A program made the position numbers and the translations under genes. From Legionella drozanskii LLAP-1 (GTDB taxonomy: Bacteria; Pseudomonadota; Gammaproteobacteria; Legionellales; Legionellaceae): a stretch of 64,000 bases of DNA. Positions 1 through 9,255 of this stretch are shown here, in pieces. The notes under the pieces are model-generated. The model did not search any database, was not told where the DNA came from, and was given only the letters and a program-made list of their open reading frames with translations. Within the stretch, counting starts at the first letter, position 1, and every line of letters starts with the position of its first letter. The DNA is taken from contig NZ_LNXY01000020.1 in NCBI RefSeq assembly GCF_001467585.1, positions 850,904 to 914,903 of the forward strand, given 5' to 3'.

Positions 1-210
1 TAAGGCTAATGGATTGATCTCGCTTGAGGGTAGTTCGATGATTTTAAACTCACCGTTCTCCGCAAGTACGGGATAAGTTTGAGATAATTTTGCTGCTAAA
101 CATTGAGGTAATTGTATCTGCTCTATAGGTGGTGTTTGGGCAGAGACTAGAGGGCTTAATGCCATGAGCAAACCACTAGCAAGGTATCTTAGCCTAAGAA
201 AACAAAACAT
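1..210 (-). CDS. N-terminal part of an exported protein of unknown function (cut by window edge)
   Basis: The reading frame is open from an ATG at 210 to the window edge, giving 70 residues. The first 25 or so look like a signal peptide: a basic start (FLRLRY), a hydrophobic core (LASGLLMALSPLV) and a likely cleavage after VSA. The mature part begins QTPPIEQIQLPQCLAAKL. A good ribosome site (GGAG, about 6 bases from the ATG) supports this start. The rest of the gene lies outside the window, so I cannot name the family. Confidence 0.6.
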   Translation of the reverse strand, partial: MFCFLRLRYLASGLLMALSPLVSAQTPPIEQIQLPQCLAAKLSQTYPVLAENGEFKIIELPSSEINPLAL

Positions 211-395
211 CTTTTCTCCAGAAAAGGGATAAAAATTTGCACTGATAGTACACGAGAATGAAAAGGATGCAATATTAAATGCTTGGTTGCACCCTCGCTC
301 AGCATTACATGGCGGTCGGGTAAAAAAAAGATTGGGGGGAGCCTAGGCCCAACTCTATTTTTTGACCGGGGGCTAATAGTGTTATTTCAGGATTA

Positions 396-1880
396 CTAAA
401 TCTTTTTCACTATTTGATAATAGAGTTTATCCGGACTCGTCTTATTTAATTCATCATGGGGATTCATTTCTAAAACAGAAGTGAGGAAAATGGTTTTTTG
501 CCAGATTTGCAGATTATTAAATCGGTATCGTTCTTTGGATACTAAAATTAAAATTCTTCCTTCGGTTTCTTTAACATTTCCCCAATATTTATACATCAAA
601 CTATTAGTACCAAAAATATGCGCACCTATAATGGGGTAAATCGAATCGGATTGTCCATGTTGAAAAAATTTTTCCTGATAAAAAGCAAATTCACTACCAA
701 TATTGTAGGTATCCAAAGGCACTATAATAGGAGAACTCTTAGTATTAAATTCTATATCTTTAGCCAGATTTTGTATTTGAGAAGTTAAATTCTCCCAGGG
801 TAATTGTTTAGCAAAAGTGTATTGATGAATTGCTTGCGGTTTGCCGAAATAAACACAATAAATAATGCTGGCATAAAAAAACAGCAATCCACTTAGTGTA
901 AAGACCCAATTTTTACTCATTGAAAAGCGATTTTTATAGTCTTCATTCATTAATATTTGCAACCAGGGAATAATTGCCAAAAGACTAGGTCCTATCCAAT
1001 TGAGTTTAAGCTCGTGGAACAAACTAAATACGGAAAAAACGAGAAGAGGAATCAGACTAAATAGTTTTAAAAACCGTTTATTATTATCACTTATTTTTAT
1101 CGCGGGTGAAAATTTGTTACTAACTAATTGCCACCCTTCCCAGACACCGATTGGGGCTAGAAAAACAATTACTAATCCGACTAGTGCATGGAAAGAAAAA
1201 ACATAGTGATTTTCTAATCTTCGTTTACTTTGAAATAAGAATGAAGCCCATTCATGAGTCCAATTCCAATAAATAACGGGCATAAATAATATAATAGCGA
1301 ACAACGCGCACAAATAAGGTTCTTTACGGCTAAACCATTTCCGTGAAAAAAGTATCATATAAATAAGGGTTGAAAACCCTAGCAGAGCAATTGTATATTT
1401 CGATAAAAGCCCCAGACCAATCCATAATCCAGCCCAATACCAACTATTCGGCTTCTCTAAAACAAGTGCTTGATAAAGAAAATATAAGGTTGCAGACCAG
1501 CATAAAATGAGGGGTACATCTGGTGTAATAATTAAAGAGTGAATGAAGAAAAATGGGAGAATTGATAACAAAAGTATTGAATACTTTCCTGTGCCTTTTT
1601 GAATTAATTCCGTTAATCGATAACTAAAAAAAACTGTTAATAGCCAACAAGGAATCGTCGCGACTCGAACACCTAATTCATTGGTTCCGCAAATTAAAGT
1701 GCCCAATTTTATGAGTAAAGCAACCATTGGAGGATGATCGAGATAGCTAAAATCCAAATGGTTAGAATAGTTCCAATAATACGCTTCTTGGACCAATAAA
1801 TCGGCCTTTAAAATAAAAAATAGTCTCAACAAAACAGAGATAGTTATTAAGAGAATTGGAACTTTAAAATTGCTTTTCAT
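396..1880 (-). CDS. GT39/ArnT-like membrane glycosyltransferase
   Basis: Polytopic membrane protein of 494 residues related to dolichyl-phosphate-mannose mannosyltransferases and ArnT-type transferases, which move a sugar from a polyprenyl phosphate to an envelope acceptor on the periplasmic side. The N-terminal helix is followed by the family signature near residues 30-52 (EAYYWNYSNHLDFSYLDHPP), then about ten further hydrophobic segments and a soluble C-terminal domain. The residue before the signature Glu is Gln, where many relatives have Asp. The start lies 11 bases after the upstream sugar-phosphate synthase gene, so the two are probably co-transcribed: one makes the lipid-linked donor, the other uses it. 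The acceptor (lipid A, LPS core or protein) cannot be told from sequence. Confidence 0.8.
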   Translation of the reverse strand: MKSNFKVPILLITISVLLRLFFILKADLLVQEAYYWNYSNHLDFSYLDHPPMVALLIKLGTLICGTNELGVRVATIPCWLLTVFFSYRLTELIQKGTGKYSILLLSILPFFFIHSLIITPDVPLILCWSATLYFLYQALVLEKPNSWYWAGLWIGLGLLSKYTIALLGFSTLIYMILFSRKWFSRKEPYLCALFAIILFMPVIYWNWTHEWASFLFQSKRRLENHYVFSFHALVGLVIVFLAPIGVWEGWQLVSNKFSPAIKISDNNKRFLKLFSLIPLLVFSVFSLFHELKLNWIGPSLLAIIPWLQILMNEDYKNRFSMSKNWVFTLSGLLFFYASIIYCVYFGKPQAIHQYTFAKQLPWENLTSQIQNLAKDIEFNTKSSPIIVPLDTYNIGSEFAFYQEKFFQHGQSDSIYPIIGAHIFGTNSLMYKYWGNVKETEGRILILVSKERYRFNNLQIWQKTIFLTSVLEMNPHDELNKTSPDKLYYQIVKKI

Positions 1881-1891
1881 AACTTCAATAC

Positions 1892-2659
1892 TTAGGACAA
1901 GCTAATATAGCGTTTTAATTCGTTGAATCGTAGATTGCATAATACCCGAATTGAATCAAATATGCTGTAAGCAGGTAACTTACTTTTGCCTTTTTGTCTG
2001 TCGATAAAATGAATTGGATATTCTAAAATAGAGAGTTTATTTTTATGCAATAACCATAAAAGTTCTATTTTATAGGCATAATTTTGCGATATAAACGCTG
2101 AAGGCAATGCTTGGATGAGCGCATTTTTGCGCGTTACTCTAAAGCCACTAGTAAAGTCTTTATACTCTCTCGTCAACATTAAACGAGCAACCTGGTTGCC
2201 TAAAATGGATAATAGTTTTCGGCTCCAAGCCCAGTTTTTTGCAATGCTCCCGCCCATGATATAACGACTACCAATGACCACATCATAGTGTTGTAGCGCT
2301 GCAAACATTGGCGGAAGATAGATGGGTTGATGTGATAAATCGGCGTCGAATTCAACAATAACATCCGCCTGTAACTCATTTAAAGCATAAGTCATCGCCT
2401 GAAAATAAGCAGAACCTAGACCTGATTTTGATTCTTCTGTTTTGACATGTAATTGAGAAAAGGTTTTTTGCAGTTTGTATAAAATATCCTGCGTTCCATC
2501 ATTAGAATTGCTATCAAAAACTAATACTTGGACCTCTAAATTAGAAACATGAGCTACTTCGAGAAACACTTTTTCTATAGTTTCCTCAATAATAGCGGCT
2601 TCATTGTAGGTAGGAATTATAATTACAGCTTTTTCTTTGTTCATTTGGAGGATACTCAA
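1892..2659 (-). CDS. Polyprenol-phosphate mannose/glucose synthase-like GT2 glycosyltransferase
   Basis: Family 2 glycosyltransferase of 255 residues, similar in size and motifs to soluble DPM1-type synthases that charge polyprenyl phosphate with a hexose from a nucleotide sugar. Visible motifs are PTYNEAAIIEETI near residue 16, DSNSNDGTQ near 49, and the metal-binding DAD in VEFDADLSHQP near 103. It lacks the C-terminal membrane helices of some relatives. The start is taken as TTG at 2659 because AAGGA sits six bases before it; an in-frame ATG at 2643 has no clear ribosome site. It is followed closely by the GT39-like transferase, its likely user. Confidence 0.85.
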   Translation of the reverse strand: MSILQMNKEKAVIIIPTYNEAAIIEETIEKVFLEVAHVSNLEVQVLVFDSNSNDGTQDILYKLQKTFSQLHVKTEESKSGLGSAYFQAMTYALNELQADVIVEFDADLSHQPIYLPPMFAALQHYDVVIGSRYIMGGSIAKNWAWSRKLLSILGNQVARLMLTREYKDFTSGFRVTRKNALIQALPSAFISQNYAYKIELLWLLHKNKLSILEYPIHFIDRQKGKSKLPAYSIFDSIRVLCNLRFNELKRYISLS

Positions 2660-2661
2660 AC

Positions 2662-2892
2662 GTGATCCTTAGCTTTAAAGGCCATTATTTCTTTCTTAAA
2701 ATTTATTGTCAATTTATACAAGCTATAAATTCTAAGAAACCTATTGTTTGTTTAAATAAATCGAACGGGATGGTCCCATTAAAATCCACCTTAGGCCACA
2801 ATGCTTTTTTTTTAATCTCATTCTTATTGATAATCATTTTCATTTGTTATAAAGTTTCACTTCCTCTTAAAACTGCTTTGCGGGGTGAATAA
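2662..2892 (+). CDS. Possible small membrane protein, coupled to the next gene
   Basis: Frame of 76 residues from a GTG at 2662, with GGAGGA nine bases upstream. Its stop overlaps the next start (TAATG at 2889-2893), which suggests translational coupling. The C-terminal half has one strong membrane segment (FFLISFLLIIIFICY). The N-terminal half looks less convincing, and an internal ATG at 2770 (MVPLKS) could be the true start. I do not recognise a family. It might also be only the untranslated leader of the following gene. Confidence 0.4.
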   Translation: MILSFKGHYFFLKIYCQFIQAINSKKPIVCLNKSNGMVPLKSTLGHNAFFLISFLLIIIFICYKVSLPLKTALRGE

Positions 2893-5120
2893 TGACTCTA
2901 AGAAAACTACTCTACTATATAAACCTAAGAAAACTACTTTACTATACCCTTATTTTACTTTTTACCGCCGGCGCCAGCTTAATTATCGCTTTTTTAAGCT
3001 TCACGGGTCTATTGGCGATCGTGTCTGCTCTTCCTTTAGCGATTAGCTGTTTCTTTTTATCCGGTGCCTATGAGGGAGAAATTTATCTACAAGGCATTAA
3101 AGGCGCTCTTAATAAGTTATATTTTAAGCCAAATTATCTAATGTATTATCTTGCTAACGAATATCTCCTGAAGTTATTTGCTAAAGGGCTTATTGATACG
3201 TCAGCAGAGAATTGTCCGCAATATTTTAAAGATTATGAAACCCTAGTGCGCTTATTGCATAAGTTCGATCATAAACACTTAGATGAAGCTTCAAAACTGC
3301 GCAAAAAGCAAATTGAAAAAACATTGCGTGACATGGAAAAATGGTTTGCTGTTCAATTGTTTTCATTGGATGAAGATACCGAATTAACCCGGTATGCATC
3401 TGAGCTGCGTGCTTGTCTCAGAGAGAACGGGCAGGCAGAGGTTCAAGCACTACTACAATCTCGACAAAAAATATTTAATGGTGTCAAAATATTCAGTGTG
3501 CTAGCCGGGATCTTCATGAGCTTGGGCACGACCTATCTTTTAGTCGATGCCTTTGCTGTTCTTCCTATCCTTGCAGCAATATCAATTACAACTTTGCCTG
3601 CAATAATTATCCCTCTGGCTATTTTAGCTGGCGCGGCTTATACCTTCCTCATTTATAATGCAGTAACCGATATGATTAATAACGATTCACTGCGTAAAGG
3701 GTATAGCAAAGTACGTAAGGATCTCGATAAAGGAATAACAGTCCGTAGCGTCACCATAGCAGTTTCTGCTGTGGTTTTACTTTCTTTAACCGTTGCTCTT
3801 ACTGTCTGTACGGCAGGTACTTGGTGGACCGTCGCTAAACATACTCGCCCACTCTATGCTTGGATGGGTAAAATTCCCAATATTATTGCCAGTGGTATTG
3901 CTCTTATTACTGGAATTGCCCAGCTTTTCTTTAACCTGGAAAATGTCATTACCTCATTGAAACTTATCCGTGATGCTTTTAAAGCAGAAGACGGTTTTTG
4001 GAAAAGGATGGGGCATATCTTTTCTAAAGAATTTAAGGCTTTGCGCAACAATGAAAATCTGCTGCAATTACTCAATTTACCGCGTTTAATTTTACTCCTG
4101 ACGTTTGTCCCATTGCGTCTAATTTTATTTTTAGGTCATTTAATCAGCATTGCAGTCTCTTCAGACAGAGTTCCTGGTATCCCTGAAACTGTTTCGACAG
4201 GGCTTGGATTTACTAGCGAATTTTTTGAAGATTTGCATTTTTTCCTCGGCGATCTTTTCCATAGTCATAAACATGGCCATGACACTAAAAGTCTTATTAA
4301 AGAGCGACTTAAAGAAGGCCATGGGCATGATCACAGTACAGATATCCCAACTCAGTTGCTTAAACTGCTCTTTTTTCCACTTTTTTACGCTGCAGCAGGT
4401 TGGGATTGGGCGGCGACACGCTTAATGACAAAACCTCAGCAAGAATGTGATCTTTTGCAAATGGATACCAAACCGCACAAATTTAAGGAGTTAGCACTAC
4501 AAGGCAAAAGCGCAGTGATTTTACATAATGATCAACTCTATTATGCCGACGTAAACAAGGAAAAAGTCACCAAGATTAAGTCAAATGAAACTAATCAAGA
4601 TGCAATTGCCGAGCTCAAATCAGCAATAACTGAACCCCATGAATCAGCAAATGCTCAACAGCTTGATCTTATCTTTTCTCTAACAGGCATCCACAATAGT
4701 GACACAACCCTTTCATGGGATGAAGCTTTGCGAAGGCAAACAGGGAAAGCCAAAGAAGAATCAATCACTTTCAAAAAGGAGGCTAAACAATCCTCTGCTG
4801 AATGGAAAGTGGAGCATTCTGCTCAGCAAATTTCCAAATATATCGACAAGCATTTAAGCGCGGTGAGTTTAGATCCTCAGGGGCTTGCGTCAGGGAAAAT
4901 TGAAAAATTGAAACAGCTTCGTAGTAACCTTCTTCATCTGGATAACCCATCTGAAGAAAGCATTAAAGACTGTATATCTGCCGACGCCGAAACGAATAAA
5001 GATGAATTCTATAACAAGCAGCGACACGATTACTCTTTCTTCCGAGCCGAGGGCAATACACGTACACAAACCTTCCTTGAAAAAGACTTACCTCAACGAA
5101 TTGGCGCACCTGCAGCTTAA
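2892..5120 (+). CDS. Large multi-pass membrane protein of unknown function with a His-rich loop
   Basis: Protein of 742 residues that I do not recognise. Hydrophobic clusters lie near residues 15-60, 195-260, 280-310, 325-350 and 395-425. They are followed by a histidine-rich stretch (residues about 450-485: FHSHKHGHD, EGHGHDHS) and a hydrophilic, Lys/Glu-rich C-terminal 230 residues that probably lie in the cytoplasm. The architecture of several hairpin pairs plus a charged tail resembles large Legionella membrane proteins and some secreted effectors, but nothing here proves secretion. The first 20 residues contain a tandem 9-codon duplication (LRKLLYYIN then LRKLLYYT). It ends just before a palindrome shared with the convergent rep gene. 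Confidence 0.8.
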   Translation: MTLRKLLYYINLRKLLYYTLILLFTAGASLIIAFLSFTGLLAIVSALPLAISCFFLSGAYEGEIYLQGIKGALNKLYFKPNYLMYYLANEYLLKLFAKGLIDTSAENCPQYFKDYETLVRLLHKFDHKHLDEASKLRKKQIEKTLRDMEKWFAVQLFSLDEDTELTRYASELRACLRENGQAEVQALLQSRQKIFNGVKIFSVLAGIFMSLGTTYLLVDAFAVLPILAAISITTLPAIIIPLAILAGAAYTFLIYNAVTDMINNDSLRKGYSKVRKDLDKGITVRSVTIAVSAVVLLSLTVALTVCTAGTWWTVAKHTRPLYAWMGKIPNIIASGIALITGIAQLFFNLENVITSLKLIRDAFKAEDGFWKRMGHIFSKEFKALRNNENLLQLLNLPRLILLLTFVPLRLILFLGHLISIAVSSDRVPGIPETVSTGLGFTSEFFEDLHFFLGDLFHSHKHGHDTKSLIKERLKEGHGHDHSTDIPTQLLKLLFFPLFYAAAGWDWAATRLMTKPQQECDLLQMDTKPHKFKELALQGKSAVILHNDQLYYADVNKEKVTKIKSNETNQDAIAELKSAITEPHESANAQQLDLIFSLTGIHNSDTTLSWDEALRRQTGKAKEESITFKKEAKQSSAEWKVEHSAQQISKYIDKHLSAVSLDPQGLASGKIEKLKQLRSNLLHLDNPSEESIKDCISADAETNKDEFYNKQRHDYSFFRAEGNTRTQTFLEKDLPQRIGAPAA
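2898..2951 (+). repeat. 27-bp tandem duplication at the start of the membrane protein gene
   Basis: Codons 3-11 and 12-20 are near copies at DNA level (CTAAGAAAACTACT in both), encoding LRKLLYYIN and LRKLLYYT. The second copy differs by few bases, so the duplication is fairly recent. It lengthens the basic N-terminus ahead of the first membrane helix. Confidence 0.8.
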
Positions 5121-5167
5121 TCTTGAGGGAGATCCTCTAACTCCGCGAAAGCGAGTGTCTAAAAAAA

Positions 5168-5192
5168 GTAGGTTGGCCAAGGTCCAACCTAC
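5168..5192. repeat. Palindromic repeat, family A (GTAGGTTGG...CCAACCTAC)
   Basis: Perfect 9-bp inverted arms GTAGGTTGG and CCAACCTAC around a 7-base centre. It lies between the convergent membrane protein and rep genes and includes the rep stop codon. Related copies occur at 15086, 29254, 30142, 47329 and 47403. In RNA it forms a hairpin from either strand and may serve as a 3' end for both genes, though there is no clear U-run. Confidence 0.75.
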
Positions 5193-7189
5193 GACTGCTC
5201 TAATAAATTCTTTAATCCCGCCAAATGCGATTGGGCCAGTGCTTTTGATTTGGCTTCATTACGCTCGCCTTTTCCGAACCATTCCAACTGATCCTGGGGT
5301 AATTCCTCTAAAAAACGGCTTGGCAGGCAATCTTGTAACTCGCCTAAACGCCGACGTTGTTTTGCCAAAGTAAAACATAAACCTTTTTGCGCGCGGGTAA
5401 TACCTACATAGGCAAGGCGGCGCTCTTCTTCAATTTGTTCAGCATCGATGCTCACACGATGGGGTAATAGTTCCTCTTCCATGCCAACCAGATAAACAAA
5501 GGGAAATTCCAAGCCTTTTGACGCATGCAAAGTCATCAATTGTAGGCTTTCGGCATCCTGTTCATCAGATTGTTCTAAAATATCAATCAATATAAGTTTG
5601 TTGACTACATCGGCCAAATTATTGCTAGGATCCTTAGCGAGCAATCGCCCTACCCATTCCACTAATTCCCAAACATTATCCATGCGCTTTTGGGCCTTTG
5701 CAGGCGTGTCACATTGCTCATAAATATAGGCTTCATAGCCACTGTCCTCAACCATTTGGCGTAAAACCTCGACAACCGATTCAGTCTGAGTGCGTGTCTT
5801 AATATGCTCGAACCACCTTTTAAATCCTTGTAAAGCCGCTCGCGGCTTATCGGCGAGATGCTCGCCTAGGGCCAGATGTTCGGCACAGCTATATAAGCTT
5901 TGCCCTCTTGATTGCGCATAATGCCCCAAAGCATCCAAACTCGTATCACCAATGCCCCGTTTTGGCGTATTGATAACTCTTAAAAAAGCAGCATCGTCTG
6001 CTTCATTACAAAGTAACTTAAGATAAGCAAACACATCTTTTACTTCAGCACGAGCAAACCAGGATTGTCCGCCACTAATGCGATAAGAAATACCATGATG
6101 GCGCAGCACTTTTTCGAACACGCGTGATTGGTGATTACCGCGATATAAAATGGAGTAATCTCCATATTGAGTACGCTGACGTAATTTATGACTAATCAAA
6201 TCGGCGACCACTTGCTCTGCTTCATCATTTTCATCTTTACAACAGAGAACGCGTAATAATTCCCCATGACCTAATTCAGACCATAACTTTTTTTCGAACA
6301 GATGGGGGTTGTTAGCGATTAAATGATTCGCTACATGCAAGATTCTACTGGTGGAACGGTAGTTTTGTTCCAATTTAATCAACTTTAAACGGGGATAGTC
6401 TTGCTTTAGCTGAGCTAGATTCTCGGGCTTTGCCCCGCGCCAAGCATAGATGGATTGGTCATCATCACCCACAACCGTAAATTGTGCTCGCGCGCCGACC
6501 AGTAATTTCACTAGTCGATATTGGCTGGTGTTCGAATCTTGATACTCATCAATCAATAAATGACGAATTTTATTTTGCCAATATTCGAGGGCTTCTGGAT
6601 GATCGGCTAAAAGCTTAACTGGTAAACGAATAAGATCATCAAAATCGACTGCATTATACGCTTTTAAAGCTTGCTGATAACGTGGATAAATGAGTAAAAC
6701 CTCATCCCAAATTGGGGTAGTTGCTGGATAATGAGCGACCTCTTCAGGGTCTAACAAATCATTTTTCCATTGAGAAATTTGATGCTGAACCTGCATCAGG
6801 TAGTCACGATCACTTGCTTTACCCACTGGCAAAAAACTTCGCAAAAGCTGCTGACAATCTTCGCTATCAAAAATAGAAAAACCCTTTTTTAAAGCGCACA
6901 AAGCTACATTTCGTTTTAGAATACTTAAACCTAGAGTATGAAAGGTGGCCACTTTCAAGCCGCGTCGACTAGATGCTGGTAGTATTGAAGCCACACGCGC
7001 ACGCATTTCATTGGCTGCTTTATTGGTAAAAGTCACTGCGCAAATGGTGTGTGCAGCGTAACCGCATTGCTCAATGAGATAGGCAATTTTTTGAGTAATC
7101 ACCCGTGTTTTGCCACTGCCTGCTCCGGCCAATACCAACAATGGACCATCGATGTATTTAACCGCCGCCATTTGTTGTGAATTAAGCAT
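5189..7189 (-). CDS. rep: ATP-dependent DNA helicase Rep
   Basis: Superfamily 1A 3'-5' DNA helicase that helps replication forks pass protein blocks. From the ATG at 7189 the protein is 666 residues, close to the 673 of E. coli Rep. The sequence runs MLNSQQMAAVKYIDGPLLVLAGAGSGKT (Walker A), then the DEYQDSN motif II, QSIYAWRGAKPEN, LEQNYRS, and VYLVGMEEELLPH near the C-terminus. An upstream in-frame start would add 18 residues with no relation to the family, so I prefer the internal ATG although its ribosome site is weak. It is convergent with the preceding membrane protein and divergent from hslO. Confidence 0.93.
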   Translation of the reverse strand: MLNSQQMAAVKYIDGPLLVLAGAGSGKTRVITQKIAYLIEQCGYAAHTICAVTFTNKAANEMRARVASILPASSRRGLKVATFHTLGLSILKRNVALCALKKGFSIFDSEDCQQLLRSFLPVGKASDRDYLMQVQHQISQWKNDLLDPEEVAHYPATTPIWDEVLLIYPRYQQALKAYNAVDFDDLIRLPVKLLADHPEALEYWQNKIRHLLIDEYQDSNTSQYRLVKLLVGARAQFTVVGDDDQSIYAWRGAKPENLAQLKQDYPRLKLIKLEQNYRSTSRILHVANHLIANNPHLFEKKLWSELGHGELLRVLCCKDENDEAEQVVADLISHKLRQRTQYGDYSILYRGNHQSRVFEKVLRHHGISYRISGGQSWFARAEVKDVFAYLKLLCNEADDAAFLRVINTPKRGIGDTSLDALGHYAQSRGQSLYSCAEHLALGEHLADKPRAALQGFKRWFEHIKTRTQTESVVEVLRQMVEDSGYEAYIYEQCDTPAKAQKRMDNVWELVEWVGRLLAKDPSNNLADVVNKLILIDILEQSDEQDAESLQLMTLHASKGLEFPFVYLVGMEEELLPHRVSIDAEQIEEERRLAYVGITRAQKGLCFTLAKQRRRLGELQDCLPSRFLEELPQDQLEWFGKGERNEAKSKALAQSHLAGLKNLLEQS

Positions 7190-7306
7190 GTCTTCGCCCG
7201 AACAAAAAGGGAGCATTATCGCGCGCCCAGCGCAGGCAGGCAATCTTCTTTATGCTAGAATAGTAGATTAATTGATTTTAAAGTATCTTGAATTTAGAAG
7301 GCTACT

Positions 7307-8155
7307 ATGAAAGACACAGATTCTCTGCAACGTTTTATGTTTGAGCATGCCAGTATTCGCGGTGAAATTGCTCATCTGAAAGAAACTTATCAAACGATTT
7401 TAAATCAACGACCCTATCCACCGATGGTGAAGAATTTATTAGGAGAAGCCATGATTTCCTGTCTTCTTTTAACAGGAAGTATTAAATTTGAAGGGGATAT
7501 AAGTCTGCAGTTTCAAGGAGATAAGCGGCTACCTTTACTGCTTGTTCAGTGTAATCATCAATTACATTTAAGAGCCTTTGCACTTTATCAAGAAAATCTT
7601 GAAATCGCTGATTACGCAGAAGCCTTTTTAAAAGGCAAAATGGTTTTAACCATTAACCAACATAACAGCACTAAAGCCTATCAGAGCATGGTTCCGCTCC
7701 AATCGACCTCGATGAGTGAGAATTTAATGTATTATTTTGCGCAATCAGAACAGGTCGCTACTCGTTTGTGGTTAGCAGTCAACGACGATATGGCGGCAGG
7801 TATGTTGCTGCAATTAATGCCCGATCAAGATACAGTTCAACGTGAACAATTTTGGGAGTATGCAGTCCAGCTCGGTCAAACGGTCAGTGAAGATGAATTA
7901 TTGAATTTAAATAACGAAACGCTTTTACATCGCTTGTACCATGAAACAGAATTACGCATTTTCGATAGCCGCAAAGTCAGTTTCAAATGTCGCTGTAGTG
8001 AAGAGAAAATGAAAGATGTATTGAAAATTCTTGGTGAAGAAGAGGCGCAAAAATTATTACAGGAAAAAGGGAAAGTAGAGATAAGCTGCGATTTTTGTAA
8101 TAAACAGTATAGCTATGATCCTATTGATATTACGATGTTATTTCGTAAGCCTTGA
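7307..8155 (+). CDS. hslO: Redox-regulated chaperone Hsp33
   Basis: Cytosolic holdase chaperone of 282 residues, activated by oxidation when its C-terminal zinc centre forms disulfides. The zinc site is present as CRC near residue 230 and CDFC near 261, matching the CxC...CxxC pattern. The N-terminal domain begins DSLQRFMFEHASIRGEIAHLKETY, typical of the family. It is transcribed away from rep, with a short shared upstream region of about 110 bases. A ribosome site (AGAAGG) precedes the ATG. Confidence 0.95.
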   Translation: MKDTDSLQRFMFEHASIRGEIAHLKETYQTILNQRPYPPMVKNLLGEAMISCLLLTGSIKFEGDISLQFQGDKRLPLLLVQCNHQLHLRAFALYQENLEIADYAEAFLKGKMVLTINQHNSTKAYQSMVPLQSTSMSENLMYYFAQSEQVATRLWLAVNDDMAAGMLLQLMPDQDTVQREQFWEYAVQLGQTVSEDELLNLNNETLLHRLYHETELRIFDSRKVSFKCRCSEEKMKDVLKILGEEEAQKLLQEKGKVEISCDFCNKQYSYDPIDITMLFRKP

Positions 8156-8345
8156 GAGGATTAGTCTAGGAATCTGGTTCCCCGCGCTCGACGCCGCAGG
8201 TTTACGCTGTTATAAACTATTTTCCTTACTTAAAGTCATTGTCACTGCATGGGGGGTCGTAAATATCAAACCAGAAGCACCCCGCTTGTGGAGGGTTAAA
8301 ATCAGTGATTGGCGAGGAGCATCTCGGTTTGGAATGGTAGAAAGT

Positions 8346-8840
8346 CTATTGTACTGGAAGATCTGGTGGAGAAATAATGACGCTGTCCACAGCAGAAAAT
8401 TGAAAGAACTCATTACGCATCGCTCGTAATATTTGTTGCATCGTCAAAAATTGTTCGCTTAATTGAAAATATAATCCTGCTTGGCTTTCGTACAATTCCC
8501 CAACGGTTAAATAAGCTGCTTGGCCCATATCAGCGAAATAATTCAAGCTGACATTGCGCTTCTTGGCCATACCTGGAAAAAGACCGCAAAAAAGTAAGCT
8601 TTTATCACCCACCTCGCGTAACAATTCAGCCTGCCGACGTCTTGTGGTTCGTAGTGATTCAAGAAAATCGAGCGCCATAACGGATTCAATTAATTGACTA
8701 CCTTGAGAAAAACGCATAAGCAGAAAAACCAAATAACTTTCCGTGTTTTCGTTAAGCACTAAATCAGTTGTGGCCTGCGCTTCATTCACCAATGCATGCC
8801 ATTGACTCATCTCGGTGGGATGCAAAATTAACTTTCCCAT
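8346..8840 (-). CDS. Conserved hypothetical cytosolic protein
   Basis: Protein of 164 residues, mostly helical and without signal peptide or membrane segment. It starts MGKLILHPTEMSQWHALVNEAQ and contains LESLRTTRRRQAELLREVGDKSLLFCGLFPG. I have the impression of a conserved helical family of unknown role in Legionella and Coxiella relatives, but I cannot name it. A strong GGGGG ribosome site stands before the ATG. It is convergent with hslO, with about 190 bases between them in which I see no gene. Confidence 0.75.
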   Translation of the reverse strand: MGKLILHPTEMSQWHALVNEAQATTDLVLNENTESYLVFLLMRFSQGSQLIESVMALDFLESLRTTRRRQAELLREVGDKSLLFCGLFPGMAKKRNVSLNYFADMGQAAYLTVGELYESQAGLYFQLSEQFLTMQQILRAMRNEFFQFSAVDSVIISPPDLPVQ

Positions 8841-8967
8841 TATATCCCCCTGCCTATACTTCCTAACTTTAGTGTAGCAAACTGTATACCAGAAATAGTT
8901 AATCCTTTTTTAAGCCTTCACACCATAGCGCCGCAGATCTCAGCAAGAGAAAACTTTGCATGTTCCA

Positions 8968-9255
8968 TCACCTACTATTATCAGTTCCATTTAAGATCCC
9001 AGGCGTCGTATACACGGTTCCATTACTATTCACATTGTTCGGTACAGTATTAGGTCCAACTGAACCGGGATTATAGTAACGTACCCCGCTATCATTCACA
9101 TTAAAGTGAACTGCATTTTTCTGTTGAGGTACACCACTAGGAGCAGCGCTACCCGGTAACGACACTTGGGTTGGATCCGCATTGGCAGCCGGTGCAAAGA
9201 AAACGATAACCACTGTTATTAGTGCAACTAATGCACCATTAAATAACCTGTTCAT
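8968..9255 (-). CDS. Small exported protein of unknown function
   Basis: Protein of 95 residues with a clear signal peptide (MNRLFNGALVALITVVIVFFAPAANA, cleavage after ANA near residue 26). The mature 69 residues are rich in Asn, Pro, Gly and Val (VPNNVNSNGTVYTTPG) and probably unstructured or surface-exposed. AGGAAGG precedes the ATG at a good distance. No family recognised. It sits next to another small exported protein in an accessory-looking stretch. Confidence 0.75.
   Translation of the reverse strand: MNRLFNGALVALITVVIVFFAPAANADPTQVSLPGSAAPSGVPQQKNAVHFNVNDSGVRYYNPGSVGPNTVPNNVNSNGTVYTTPGILNGTDNSR

Noticed and set aside
3854-4425. Frames inside the large membrane protein gene
   Set aside because: They are antisense or shifted shadows with no ribosome site.
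5002-5373. Plus-strand frame across the end of the membrane protein and rep
   Set aside because: It is in a different frame from the real gene, overlaps rep on the other strand, and crosses a repeat.
8115-8429. Plus-strand frame after hslO
   Set aside because: It overlaps hslO and the convergent gene and has no family-like sequence.
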